64,000 nucleotides of DNA. Source: CBDAQA01 sp965198865. Lineage in GTDB: Bacteria; Planctomycetota; Phycisphaerae; Tepidisphaerales; Tepidisphaeraceae. Location: the NCBI GenBank assembly GCA_965198865.1, contig CBDAQA010000033.1, positions 62,001-126,000 of the forward strand, written 5' to 3'. Of this stretch, positions 1 through 10,713 are shown one piece after another. How positions within the stretch are numbered: position 1 is the first letter of the stretch; each line of letters begins with the position of its first letter. The notes beneath the pieces were generated by a model. The model was not told the origin of the DNA, searched no databases, and saw only the letters and a list, made by a program, of their open reading frames with translations. Made by a program: the position numbers and the translations under genes.

Positions 1-890
1 CGATACTCCGGCGACGCCGGACGGGCCAGGGCGATCGCCAGGTCGAACGTGGTGGCGTCGGCGTTGAACCCCTTGTACCAGCGGCGGTCGGCCGGCTTGC
101 CGTCGGGCCCGATGCCCATCGCGTCCAGCAGATGTGCCGGGGCGTTCCAATGCCAACTGAGAGTAATTGCCTGGCCCGTCGCCGCGTGTCGCAGCACGTC
201 CTCAACGGTGCCGCCCGAGTCGGCCCCGCGAGCGGTGCGGCTCGGCGAGAACTCCATCAGGTCGGCCCCGTAGATCGCCGGCCGGCGGCCACCGGCGTGG
301 GCGGCGACGTACGCCTCCTCGGTCGGGCCGTACCCGCCGGACAGGGTCGCTGATCCGTACCCGGCGACCAGGCGATGCATCAACCGTCGCGCCGCCGGCG
401 ACGCCTGCCGGTCGCACAGGGCTTCCGACGGACGCACCGGCGGCACGACGACGGCTGGCGTCAGGTCGATTGCGTCCAGGTCGAAGTGTCCCCACCCGCC
501 GCCGATCAACAACTCGTTGTCGCCGGCCGACAACTCCACCCGGCCGGCATCAACGCTGGACCAGCCGTCGTCCGCGGCCGGCAACATCACGTCCGCGGTC
601 ACGCCATTGACCTGCATCTGGATCAACTTGTGGGAGCCCGGCGACGCATATCGAACCCGAGCATCGTAGGCTCCGGGCGCAGCAGGGAACCGGAACGTGA
701 CGGTGTCGCCCGCCTTGACGAAGTTCGTGACGTACCCGGCGCCGGTGTGGTCGGGACGGGTGGTGGCGCGGGTCGTCGCGCCCCTCAGGTGGCCATTGAT
801 CGCCGACAGGTGGATCGGTGCGGCAGCCATGGACCCCGCCGTGGAGCAGGAGATCAGGAGGGCCGTCGTCACCAGGCGAGCGGGGGCCAT
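1..890 (-). CDS. GH26 beta-mannanase with N-terminal carbohydrate-binding-like domain (3' end outside window)
   Basis: The frame runs off the left edge, leaving 296 codons. The translation begins MAPARLVTTALLISCSTAG, a signal peptide ending near AAA/P. It is followed by a beta-rich module of about 110 residues (VTFRFPAAPGAYDARVRYAS, then AGDNELLIGGGWGHFDLDAI) that resembles CBM35-type domains. From about residue 160 it matches the start of GH26 endo-1,4-beta-mannosidases: LMHRLVAGYGSATLSGGYG, then IYGADLMEFSPSRTARG and TLSWHWNAPAHLLDAM. The catalytic glutamates lie beyond the edge. Role (family knowledge): secreted hydrolysis of mannan or related beta-1,4 glycans. It lies 51 bp downstream of prkA on the same strand; nothing suggests a functional link. 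The family call is fairly secure, substrate is not. Confidence 0.72.
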   Translation of the reverse strand, partial: MAPARLVTTALLISCSTAGSMAAAPIHLSAINGHLRGATTRATTRPDHTGAGYVTNFVKAGDTVTFRFPAAPGAYDARVRYASPGSHKLIQMQVNGVTADVMLPAADDGWSSVDAGRVELSAGDNELLIGGGWGHFDLDAIDLTPAVVVPPVRPSEALCDRQASPAARRLMHRLVAGYGSATLSGGYGPTEEAYVAAHAGGRRPAIYGADLMEFSPSRTARGADSGGTVEDVLRHAATGQAITLSWHWNAPAHLLDAMGIGPDGKPADRRWYKGFNADATTFDLAIALARPASPEY

Positions 891-941
891 GGGTTGGGCC
901 CGCCGGACGACGGCGCGCGTGCCGTCACCCGGCGGGCTCGC

Positions 942-3023
<2,082 letters not shown>

Positions 3024-3190
3024 GGTGCTGTCTCTCCGTAGAACGGACCGACACGGCCAACCCGGACGCCGGGAACTTCACGTGCAAGACCAGCGGGAGT
3101 TACACCCGCGGACGGCGGCGTTCGGCTCGGCGGTTGCGAAAGAGCGTGACCGCGGGGCTGCGGCAGATCGGGAAACGCGGGTCGCGTTGG

Positions 3191-3209
3191 GCGGGACGGT
3201 CCGTCCCGC
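3191..3209. terminator. Short GC-rich palindrome between trpD and prkA
   Basis: A 9-bp perfect stem (GCGGGACGG/CCGTCCCGC) around a single T lies 54 bp downstream of the trpD stop. No T-run follows on the minus strand, so it is at best a weak or rho-assisted terminator. It could equally be an operator for prkA, whose start is 168 bp further on. Confidence 0.25.
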
Positions 3210-3262
3210 GGTGGCCCCATGTGTCGAGCCGAGTATACCCGAACGGCCCCCTGAATCCACAG

Positions 3263-4282
3263 TCAACCCGCGCCGTTCGACACCGCCACCAGTTGTTCCA
3301 ACGTCCGTCGGGCCCGCCCGTCGTCCACCGCCGCCGCCGCCGACCCCATCCCCTCGGCCAAGGATCCGACCCGCCCGGCGACGGTCAGCGACGCCGCGGC
3401 GTTCAGCACCGCGATGTCGCGCATCGGCCCGCGCGCGCCCGCCAGCACCGACCGGATCGCCGCCGCCGCCTCGGCGACCGAGCCCACCTGCAGGTCGCCC
3501 AGCCGCGCGGTCGGCAGCCCCGCGTCGCCCGGGTCCAACCGCCACGTCTGGACGTGACCGTCGCGCAGCTCCGTCACCCGCGTCGGCCCCATCGTGCTGA
3601 TCTCGTCCAGCCCGTCGTCGGCGTGGACGACCCACGCCCGCGTGCTGCCCAGCTCGCGCAGCGCCGCCGCCACCTGCTCGGTCAGCTCCGGCGCGAACAC
3701 GCCCAGCAGTTGGTGTCTCGCCCCGGCCGGGTTGGTCAGCGGCCCCAGCACGTTGAACAGCGTCGGCACGCCCAGCGACGACCGCGCCGCCGCCACGTGT
3801 CGCATGGCCGGGTGATGGCTCCGCGCGTAGGCGAAGCAGATGTTGGCCGCCGCCAGGCACGCCGCCGTCGAGCCCTCCAGGTTCACGCCAAGGTGTTCCA
3901 GCACGTCGGCCGACCCCGACTTGCTGCTTGCGCTACGGTTGCCATGCTTGACGACGGTGACGCCCGCCGCCGCGGCGATGATCGCCGCCGCCGTGGAAAT
4001 GTTGAACGTCCCCTTCACGTCCCCGCCGGTGCCGCAGGTGTCGAGCACCGCGCCGGTGGTCGGCACGGTGACGCGAACGGATCTCGCCCGCATCACGCTG
4101 GCCGCCCCGACCAGCTCGTCAACCGTTGACCCCTTCGCCGCCAGACCGACGAGCAGCCCGCCGATCTGCGCGTCGGTCGCCTCGCCCGCCATGATGTGGT
4201 CGAACGCCGCCGTGGCTTCCTCACGGGTCAGGTCGGCGCGACGGCAGAGCTTCAGGAGGATGTCGCGGAGGGGGTTCGGCAT
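3263..4282 (-). CDS. trpD: Anthranilate phosphoribosyltransferase
   Basis: Transfers phosphoribosyl from PRPP to anthranilate, the second step of tryptophan synthesis. Family motifs are complete: DTCGTGGD (PRPP loop), KHGNRSASSKSGSADVLE (anthranilate and Mg binding) and FNVLGPLTNPAGA. The chosen ATG gives 339 residues, the typical size (starting MPNPLRDILLKL), and has GAGAGG about 10 nt upstream. An in-frame ATG at 4291 is nearly on top of that ribosome-binding site, and a longer frame to 4408 lacks family similarity. No other trp genes are adjacent, so it is a dispersed pathway gene here. Its upstream region contains a tandem 10-bp repeat. Confidence 0.93.
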   Translation of the reverse strand: MPNPLRDILLKLCRRADLTREEATAAFDHIMAGEATDAQIGGLLVGLAAKGSTVDELVGAASVMRARSVRVTVPTTGAVLDTCGTGGDVKGTFNISTAAAIIAAAAGVTVVKHGNRSASSKSGSADVLEHLGVNLEGSTAACLAAANICFAYARSHHPAMRHVAAARSSLGVPTLFNVLGPLTNPAGARHQLLGVFAPELTEQVAAALRELGSTRAWVVHADDGLDEISTMGPTRVTELRDGHVQTWRLDPGDAGLPTARLGDLQVGSVAEAAAAIRSVLAGARGPMRDIAVLNAAASLTVAGRVGSLAEGMGSAAAAVDDGRARRTLEQLVAVSNGAG

Positions 4283-4484
4283 CGCGATCATCACCTCTCG
4301 ACCAACGATCACCCGAAGTGCAGGATGCCAATGCCTTGCACGAAAGGTTTGTTCGTCCCCGTCCGTTTCACGGATGAGCCCGGTGGGAATCCCGTTCGAC
4401 GATCCCAAAGTTCATCCCGGCTATACTCGTTTACACCGTAACGATTTAAGCCAGTTTCGGGACGCCTGGGACGAGTGGAAGACC

Positions 4485-4509
4485 GTCCCATTTCGTCCCA
4501 TTTCGTCCC
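4485..4509. repeat. Tandem 10-bp repeat, 2.5 copies of GTCCCATTTC
   Basis: Two and a half head-to-tail copies of GTCCCATTTC lie upstream of trpD. The same unit recurs at 47914-47938 upstream of an ABC exporter. The period is about one helical turn, as expected for a cooperative protein-binding site. Function is inferred only. Confidence 0.55.
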
Positions 4510-4555
4510 GCGGTGTCGACGCCTTCCGCCTGGAGCGGGGGCCGACTGGTGCATT

Positions 4556-5791
4556 TCACCCCACCACCCGCGCCCCGTCCGTCGCCGTCGTCACGAACAC
4601 GCCGGGCTGCACGTTGAACTTCGCCGGATACACGTGGTTTAGCTTCGCCGACAGCGTGTCCACCGCGTCCGGCTTGACCAGCGCGACGATGCAGCCGCCG
4701 AACCCGCCGCCGGTCATGCGGGCGCCGTACACGCCGGGGACGGTCACCGAATGCTCGACCAGGTAGTCCAGTTCGACCGTGCTCACCTCGTAGTCGTCGC
4801 GCAGGCTGTTGTGGCTCTCGACCATCAGCCGGCCCACCTCGGCGAAGTCGCGGGCGACCAACTGCTCCGCCGCCGCCGTGGTGCGTCCGATCTCCCCCAC
4901 CACGTGCCGGCACCGGCGGAACGTCAGGTCGTCCAGCTTCCCCTTAGCCGCCTGGACCTGCTCCATCGTCACGTCGCGCAGGGCTCGCACGTCGGGATGC
5001 GACTTCTGGAAGAACGCGACGCCCGCCTCACACTGGTGCCGCCGCTCGGCGTACTCGCCGCCGCTCAGCTCGTGCTTGACCATGCTGTTCACGATCACCA
5101 CCCGTAGCGATGCCGGATCGATCGGGATGTACTGCTTGGTCAGGTCCCGGCAGTCCAGCAGCATCGCCGTGCCCGCCCGGCCGCCGGCCACGATCGTCTG
5201 GTCCATGATCCCGCAGGGCACCAGCGCGAACTCGTGCTCGGCCTTCTGGCTCAGCAGGGCCAGGAACTGGCTGTCGATCTCCTGGCCCGACAGCGACAGC
5301 AGGGCCCGCCCGGTCCCCACCTCCAGCGCGGCGCTGCTGGAGAGCCCCCCGCCCATCGGCAGCGTGTTGGTCAGCAGCGCGTCCATTCCCGCCAGTTCGG
5401 TCCGCCCCGCCTCGATCAGCTTCGCCGCGATGCCCTTGGAGTAGTTCGCCCATTTCGGCTGCCCCCGCGTGATCGGGTCGCGCAGCGAGAACTCGGCCAC
5501 CTCGCCCGGGTACAGCACCGTCGCCAGCCGCACCCGCGCATCGTCCCGCTTCCGGCACACGATCAGCACGTGCGGCTCGATCGCCATCGGGAACACGAAC
5601 CCATCGTTGTAATCGGTGTGCTCGCCGATCAGGTTCACCCGCCCCGGCGATCGCACGATCTGGATCGTCCCGCCCGCCCCGAACGTCTTTTCAAACTCGG
5701 CCCGGGCGGCCGCGAACTCCGCTGCCGTGTCGTGCTGGTCGTGGTAGTCGAGCGGGGCCGAGGGACCGGCGGCGGTGTGCGGGGCGGGCAT
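4556..5791 (-). CDS. galK: Galactokinase (GHMP family)
   Basis: ATP-dependent phosphorylation of galactose to galactose-1-phosphate in the Leloir pathway. The galactokinase signature GRVNLIGEHTDYNDGFVFP is present near residue 50, the GHMP ATP loop LPMGGGLSSSAAL near the middle, and the C-terminal GARMTGGGFGGCIVALV motif near residue 370. The protein is 411 residues, slightly longer than the usual 380-390 because of an N-terminal extension of about 25 residues (MPAPHTAAGPSAPLDYHDQ). An internal start closer to the core cannot be excluded. No galT or galE is adjacent. The upstream frame stays open far into the next gene, but that stretch has no galactokinase similarity. Confidence 0.94.
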   Translation of the reverse strand: MPAPHTAAGPSAPLDYHDQHDTAAEFAAARAEFEKTFGAGGTIQIVRSPGRVNLIGEHTDYNDGFVFPMAIEPHVLIVCRKRDDARVRLATVLYPGEVAEFSLRDPITRGQPKWANYSKGIAAKLIEAGRTELAGMDALLTNTLPMGGGLSSSAALEVGTGRALLSLSGQEIDSQFLALLSQKAEHEFALVPCGIMDQTIVAGGRAGTAMLLDCRDLTKQYIPIDPASLRVVIVNSMVKHELSGGEYAERRHQCEAGVAFFQKSHPDVRALRDVTMEQVQAAKGKLDDLTFRRCRHVVGEIGRTTAAAEQLVARDFAEVGRLMVESHNSLRDDYEVSTVELDYLVEHSVTVPGVYGARMTGGGFGGCIVALVKPDAVDTLSAKLNHVYPAKFNVQPGVFVTTATDGARVVG

Positions 5792-5980
5792 GGCGGCGAC
5801 TGTAAGAACGGGGCAGGGGGGATTCAAGACAACTGGGGCGACGCCGGACGGCTCGTCCGCCTGCACTGGCGATTGCGCCGGGCATCTGAAATAATCGGCT
5901 CCTGAGGCGTTGTACTCCCGGCGTGACCTGATCCGCGACGCCGCCGAGCCGACCCGACCCCCTTCGCAGAGGTGCCAGAG

Positions 5981-6631
5981 ATGAAGACCCCTACCCGTGT
6001 GGCCATCGCCGTTCTCTTGGTCGGCCTGACCGGCGTGCCGTCGTTGGCCGCGAAGAAGAAGAAGGCGGCAAAGCAGGACCAGCAGGACCCCACCCCGCCG
6101 GCCACCCCGGCCCTGCCGACGAGCCAGCCGACCGCCGGCAATCCGGCCCTGGCCAAGGCGCAGTCCGACCTGACCGCCGCCCAGAAGGCCGCCCGCACGC
6201 AGTACGAGTCGAGCTCCGATTGGACCAGTGCCGCCGCCGACCTGAAGTCGGCCCAGTCGGCGTATGACGCGTCGGTCCCGCAGGCGATTGCCGCGCTGAA
6301 GGCACGTCCCGACTACCTCGCCGCCAAGGCCGACCTCGACGCCGCCCAGGCCAAGGTCGACTCGCTGCAGGGTTACAGTTCCACCGACGCCGCCGCCAAG
6401 AGCGACGCCGCCGCGGCCGCCATGTCGGCCCGCCTGAAGGTCCGCTCGCTCGAGGCGCAGGCGGTCACCTCCAACCCCGACGCCAGCGCCGCCCAGCAGA
6501 AGCTCGCCGCCGCCCAGGCCGCGATGTCGGCGGTCCGGCTCGGCGAGTCCAAGGCGGTCGACGCCGACCCTGCCGTGGTCGCCGCCAAGGCCGCCGTCGC
6601 CGCCGCCCACAGCGGCTCCGCCAGCTCGTGA
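5981..6631 (+). CDS. Secreted Ala-rich coiled-coil protein, unknown function
   Basis: 216 residues. It begins MKTPTRVAIAVLLVGLTG with a clear signal peptide ending near SLA/A, then a lysine run (KKKKAAK) and a Pro/Thr linker. The remainder is Ala/Asp/Lys-rich with heptad-like spacing (ALAKAQSDLTAAQKAARTQY, AKADLDAAQAKVDSL), consistent with long exported helices. Similar helical secreted proteins are common in planctomycetes with no assigned role. The ATG is preferred over an in-frame GTG at 5972 because AGAGG lies 8 nt before it. It is transcribed divergently from galK across 189 bp. A structural role in the envelope is only a guess. Confidence 0.7.
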   Translation: MKTPTRVAIAVLLVGLTGVPSLAAKKKKAAKQDQQDPTPPATPALPTSQPTAGNPALAKAQSDLTAAQKAARTQYESSSDWTSAAADLKSAQSAYDASVPQAIAALKARPDYLAAKADLDAAQAKVDSLQGYSSTDAAAKSDAAAAAMSARLKVRSLEAQAVTSNPDASAAQQKLAAAQAAMSAVRLGESKAVDADPAVVAAKAAVAAAHSGSASS

Positions 6632-6660
6632 TGTTTGGCGGCGACCCCGAGGGCCGGGCG

Positions 6661-8562
6661 TTACGCGTTCAAGTCGACCGCCGTCGTTCCCACCGCCGAC
6701 GCGGTGCTCGCGCCCTGCACGATCGTCACCGTCGGCACGTATCTTCCGGCCACGGCCGTCGCCGGCAGCCGCAGGCGCAGCTTGACAACGGTCGGCTTCC
6801 CGCCGGCCTTCACGACCACGCGTCGGCGAACGGTGCCGAGCGCAACGGCCGTCCCGTCCGCGGCCGTCAGCCCGAGCGTTGCCATGACCGGGCCGGCCGA
6901 GTCGGCGGTCCCGCCGTTGGTCAGCGCCAGCGTCAGCGTGACCCACCCGCCGATCTTGACGGCCGTCGATGTGGGCGCGACCGTCGCGGCGAGCGATACC
7001 GTCGACGCGAACACCGCTAACGTCGGCCCCGTGTTGGCGGCGATCGCGACGCCGGTCGGATCGGTCGCCACCGCCAGCAGCGCGTAGGTGTTCGCCGCCA
7101 GTGCCGTCGGCTTCACCGCGATCGCCCACGACGTCCCGCCGCCGGCCGCCAGGCTTACTGGTTTGGCCACGGTGGCCAGCAGCACCCCGCTCGCCGCCGC
7201 CGACCCGACGGGCGTCGCGTACACGGCGATCGTCGCCGTCCCCGCCAACGAAGCCGCTGACGTGTTCGTCACCGACACCGTCACCGACCGCTTCTCCTTC
7301 GTCCCACCGACCACCGTCGGTGGCAGCCCGCTGCGCGACACCGTCGGGGCCAGCCCGGTCACGGTCAGCGTCGGCGTCGGCGTCGGCGTCGCCGGGGTCG
7401 GCGCGGGGGTCACTGCGACCGACCGGCCCGACACGGAGTAGATCGTCGCCTGGCCGGTCACCGTGTCGGCGTAGGTGCCGTGCAGGTTGCCCAGCGCGTC
7501 GATCGAGACGTCGCTCGTGTACCCGGTAGCGAATGTGGCGACGGTCCGCAGGGCCGCCCCGCCCGTTGGCAACTCCAGCAACACCGACGTGCCCGCTGCC
7601 GCGTTGCCAGCCGTTGCGAACACGTCGCCCGCTTCATCCACCAACGGCTTGCCGTTGAACGCCTGGCCCGTCCCGCCCGGCAACAGGCGGACGCTCTTCG
7701 CCCCCGCAGGTAGTTCCAGCAGCGTCCCGCCGTTCGGCCCCTGCTGAGTCGTGATGAACAGGTTGCCCGCGACATCGCGCGTCAGCCCGGCCACGTCGTA
7801 CCCCATCGTCGCCGGGACGGTCGCCAGCATCTTCGGCGACGTCCCGCCGTGCGCCACCTCGAACAGGCTGAACGGACCGCTTGGGTCGTCCGACGACGCC
7901 AGCGTGCCGAAGACGTCCTCCGCCTTGTCGGCCACGATCGACGACGCATACGTGCCCGCGCCGAGCGACACCGTCGTAAGCCCCGTCTCATCGGCCGGGT
8001 ACTCGAAGACGCTGCTGCCATCTCCCAGCAGGCTGTCGACGACGCCGTAGAGGTTGCCCGACCCGTCGACCGTCAGTGACCGCGGCAGCGTCTCCGGCTT
8101 GTAGAACCGGGCCAGCACGTCCACCACGCCGAAGCCCGCGGGCAGTTCCCACAGCACCCCCTGCGTGTAGTCCTGGCCGAGCGGGATCTCGCCGGTTGCC
8201 ACGAACCGAGTCACGCCGAACACGTCGCCGGCCGAGTCGAGCACCATCTGCCCGTACGGCTGCTCGACCGTGTTGTCGTACTCGATGATCGGACCGAACG
8301 ACGCCAACACCTCTGGCGCGGTGTCCCCCGCCTGCACCACCACCAGCTGCGTGTGATCCGTCCCGTCGCCCCCAACGCGCGTGGCGTAGACGTCGCCGTA
8401 CCCGTCGACGGCCACGTCCGTCGCCGGCGTCGTCGGGTAGTTCACGTCGTTCGTCAGCGACACGGTCGCCACGGCCGCGTCAAACAGCGCCCGCCGTTCT
8501 AAGCGATCAGCCGCGGGACGGGGGCGGACAGCCAGACCACGGCGCAAACGGCAGGCGGACAT
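6661..8562 (-). CDS. Exported beta-propeller-like protein with GloVer-type repeats and CARDB-like domains
   Basis: 633 residues. The N-terminus MSACRLRRGL...RLERRALFDAA is a LEPR-XLL-like planctomycete export signal. Residues ~40-400 contain repeats of the form 'GDVFG/GNLYG...LFELPAG' (for example VDGSGNLYGVV, RDVAGNLFITT, DALGNLHGTYAD), typical of GloVer/choice-of-anchor repeat proteins. A Thr/Pro linker (TPAPTPATPTPTPTLTV) leads to two Ig-like CARDB-type modules (KRSVTVSVTNTSAASLAGTA; GGWVTLTLALTNGGTADSAG). The start has GAGGGA about 6 nt upstream. Probably a cell-surface or secreted protein; ligand unknown. It is divergent from pgk. A much longer open frame upstream on this strand is a GC-rich artefact. 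Confidence 0.75.
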   Translation of the reverse strand: MSACRLRRGLAVRPRPAADRLERRALFDAAVATVSLTNDVNYPTTPATDVAVDGYGDVYATRVGGDGTDHTQLVVVQAGDTAPEVLASFGPIIEYDNTVEQPYGQMVLDSAGDVFGVTRFVATGEIPLGQDYTQGVLWELPAGFGVVDVLARFYKPETLPRSLTVDGSGNLYGVVDSLLGDGSSVFEYPADETGLTTVSLGAGTYASSIVADKAEDVFGTLASSDDPSGPFSLFEVAHGGTSPKMLATVPATMGYDVAGLTRDVAGNLFITTQQGPNGGTLLELPAGAKSVRLLPGGTGQAFNGKPLVDEAGDVFATAGNAAAGTSVLLELPTGGAALRTVATFATGYTSDVSIDALGNLHGTYADTVTGQATIYSVSGRSVAVTPAPTPATPTPTPTLTVTGLAPTVSRSGLPPTVVGGTKEKRSVTVSVTNTSAASLAGTATIAVYATPVGSAAASGVLLATVAKPVSLAAGGGTSWAIAVKPTALAANTYALLAVATDPTGVAIAANTGPTLAVFASTVSLAATVAPTSTAVKIGGWVTLTLALTNGGTADSAGPVMATLGLTAADGTAVALGTVRRRVVVKAGGKPTVVKLRLRLPATAVAGRYVPTVTIVQGASTASAVGTTAVDLNA

Positions 8563-8886
8563 GCGCGTTCCCTCGATCAACGGTGGGCTGCGGAGCGTCA
8601 CGATCAGCCGCCCGCGTCGCAACCCAGGAGGCGAGACCAGCGTAACGCCCCGCCCCGCCACCCTGCGTCGCCTCTGCCACCGCCCGGACAAATACCCGCA
8701 TCGGCCATCGCCGCGTGGGGGGATTAAACCGTCTACGCCGCCGCGCCGACCGTGCGGCAGCCACAGCCCGGCCGCGTCGACGAACGGCACCATTTCCCGT
8801 TGCTTCGCACCATCGCCGGGACGGCGGCGGGCGACGCGGGGCATCGTCTTGACACCCCCGCGGCCGGTCCTAGCATCGCGGCCATT
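8563..8886. other. Divergent intergenic region between GloVer-protein gene and pgk
   Basis: This 324-bp region separates two divergent genes. The only convincing signal is a promoter immediately before pgk at 8849-8876. No ORF, RNA gene or repeat was recognised in the rest. Confidence 0.5.
8849..8876 (+). promoter_or_regulatory. Sigma-70-like promoter of pgk
   Basis: TTGACA (8849-8854), a 16-bp spacer and TAGCAT (8871-8876). The -10 ends only 10 bp before the pgk ATG, so transcription would start within a few bases of the start codon and no Shine-Dalgarno sequence fits. This suggests a leaderless or near-leaderless mRNA. Confidence 0.5.
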
Positions 8887-10176
8887 ATGGCTAAGCAGAC
8901 GGTCGCCGACGTGGACGTGAAGGGCAAGCGGGTGCTGATGCGGGCGGACTTCAACGTCCCGCTGAACGGCAGCACGATCACCGACGATCGCCGGATCGTG
9001 CAGGCGATGCCGACCATCAAGAGCATCATCGAGCGGGGCGGCCGGCTGATCCTCATGAGCCACCTGGGCCGGCCCAAGGGTGGACCCGAGGCGAAGTACA
9101 GCCTCCAGCCGGTCGCCGCGCGCCTGACCGACCTGGTGAACGCCTGCCGGGCCGTGCCCGACGCCAAGGGTGCGCACCACGCCGGGCGGAACACGACGGA
9201 CCTGCACATCACGCACAACCCCGACGAGCGGCTGGCCGACACGCACAGCAGCGTGAGGTTCGCCCACGAATGCGTCGGCCCCGAGGTGGAGAAGCTGGCG
9301 GCCGAACTGAAGGACGGCGACGTGCTTCTGCTGGAGAACGTCCGCTTCCACAAGGAGGAGGAGAAGAACGACCCCGCCTTCGCCGCCCAGCTGGCCAGGC
9401 TGGCCGACGTCTACGTGAACGACGCCTTCGGCACGGCCCACCGCGAGCACGCCAGCACGTTCGGCGTGCCGCAGGCGCTGGCGGGCAAGCCGCGCGTCAT
9501 CGGGTTCCTCATCCAGAAGGAGCTGAAGTTCCTCGGCGAGGCGGTGACCAAGCCAGTCCGGCCGTTCGTGGCGATCCTCGGTGGCGCGAAGGTGTCGGAC
9601 AAGATCGCGGTGATCGAGCAACTGCTGAGCAAGGCCGACACGCTGCTGATCGGCGGGGCGATGGCCTACACGTTCTTCCTGGCCCAGGGCAAGCAGGTGG
9701 GCAAGAGCTTGGTCGAACGCGACAAGGTCGAACTGGCCAAGAGCCTGCTGGCCAAGGCCGGCGGGAAGATCAAGCTGCCGGTCGACACGGTGGTGAGCGA
9801 CAAGATGAGCGACGACGCGGTCACGTCGGTGGTCGAGGGGGACATCCCTGATGCGCTGGAGGGGTTCGACATCGGCCCCAAGACGGTCGAGCTGTACAAG
9901 GCGGAGATCGCCAGGGCTCAGACCGTGATCTGGAACGGCCCGATGGGCGTGTTCGAGAAGAAGCCGTTCCAGAACGGCACCAAAGCCGTCGCCCGGGCCG
10001 TGGCCGACGCGACCACGGCGAACGGCGCGACGACGATCATCGGCGGCGGCGACAGCGCCGCCGCCATCGAGATCTTCGGCCTTGCCGACAAGGTCAGCCA
10101 CGTCAGCACCGGCGGCGGCGCGAGCCTGGAGTTTCTGGAGAACGGGCAGTTCTCGACTTTGGACATCCTGGACTGA
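8887..10176 (+). CDS. pgk: Phosphoglycerate kinase
   Basis: Interconverts 1,3-bisphosphoglycerate and 3-phosphoglycerate with ADP/ATP in cytoplasmic glycolysis. Motifs: RADFNVPL near residue 20, SHLGRPKG near residue 58, GGAKVSDKI in the interdomain region and GGGDSAAA near the C-terminus. It has 429 residues against about 390-400 in typical bacteria. The extra length is an insertion of about 35 residues in the N-terminal domain (around ACRAVPDAKGAHHAGRNTTD), before the conserved ECVGPEVEKL segment. The ATG (MAKQTVADVD) sits directly behind the promoter without an evident ribosome-binding site. Confidence 0.95.
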   Translation: MAKQTVADVDVKGKRVLMRADFNVPLNGSTITDDRRIVQAMPTIKSIIERGGRLILMSHLGRPKGGPEAKYSLQPVAARLTDLVNACRAVPDAKGAHHAGRNTTDLHITHNPDERLADTHSSVRFAHECVGPEVEKLAAELKDGDVLLLENVRFHKEEEKNDPAFAAQLARLADVYVNDAFGTAHREHASTFGVPQALAGKPRVIGFLIQKELKFLGEAVTKPVRPFVAILGGAKVSDKIAVIEQLLSKADTLLIGGAMAYTFFLAQGKQVGKSLVERDKVELAKSLLAKAGGKIKLPVDTVVSDKMSDDAVTSVVEGDIPDALEGFDIGPKTVELYKAEIARAQTVIWNGPMGVFEKKPFQNGTKAVARAVADATTANGATTIIGGGDSAAAIEIFGLADKVSHVSTGGGASLEFLENGQFSTLDILD

Positions 10177-10229
10177 TCCATCACCCCAAAAGCCTGGGCA
10201 GCTCGCTGCTTGGGTCGGATCGCCCGGCA

Positions 10230-10251
10230 CCCCGGCTGCGAGCAGCCGGGG
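10230..10251. terminator. Hairpin downstream of pgk
   Basis: A perfect 10-bp stem, CCCCGGCTGC/GCAGCCGGGG with GA between the arms, lies 54 bp after the pgk stop. No T-tract follows, so it is a candidate rho-assisted terminator or mRNA 3' stabiliser. Confidence 0.4.
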
Positions 10252-10311
10252 CTCTGCCCTGCGCCTCACTCTGGACGTCCGACACCGAAGCACCGATAGC
10301 GGTCGTCGACC

Positions 10312-10542
10312 ATGATGCCGCTCCCTGTACAGTCGGTTTGCGGATGCGGTCGCACCTTCGCCTGTGGTGCCGCCACGGGACACTGCTGGTGCTTTGATCA
10401 GCCCCACCAGCTGCCGGTGCCGGTGATTGCGCAGGACGGTCAATGCCTCTGCCCGCACTGCCTGGCCGATCGCCTGACCGATCGCCTGGACGCGATTCGG
10501 CCCGCCCCGCCTCCCTCGATTGATGGTGGGGCAGGCGAGTAG
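10312..10542 (+). CDS. Cysteine-rich CWC family protein
   Basis: 76 residues with two Cys clusters, CGCGRTFACGAATGHCWCF and GQCLCPHCLADRL. These match the pattern of the Cys_rich_CWC family (C-x-C...C...C-W-C-F...CLC-x-x-C). The family consists of very small, probably zinc-binding proteins of unknown function scattered in proteobacteria and planctomycetes. Start choice: ATGATG at 10312; no strong ribosome-binding site is visible. The C-terminal 20 residues (after ADRLTDRLDAI) are low-complexity. It sits alone between pgk and the DUF4159 gene on the same strand. The cysteine pattern makes the gene convincing despite its size. Confidence 0.72.
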   Translation: MMPLPVQSVCGCGRTFACGAATGHCWCFDQPHQLPVPVIAQDGQCLCPHCLADRLTDRLDAIRPAPPPSIDGGAGE

Positions 10543-10713
10543 CTCAGGGTGGTCGTCGGCGGTAGTTCGCTTCGGACGACAACCATCTCCGGGCGATTCT
10601 GCTCGCGGACGCCTAACGTCTGTGGGCCGCAATTGGTCCATGCGTCCGAGCCACCAGGTGCGACTGATGGGCGCGACGGTCCGGCGGGTCGAAGCCCCAA
10701 TCAAGTGAATGCC

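Noticed and set aside
4485..4509. Possible CRISPR-like array
   Set aside because: Units are 10 bp, directly abutting and only 2.5 copies; no spacers and no cas genes in the window.
5792..7129. Upstream extension of the galactokinase frame
   Set aside because: The extra ~440 codons are Gly/Arg-rich, overlap two other convincing genes and match no N-terminal domain of galactokinases.
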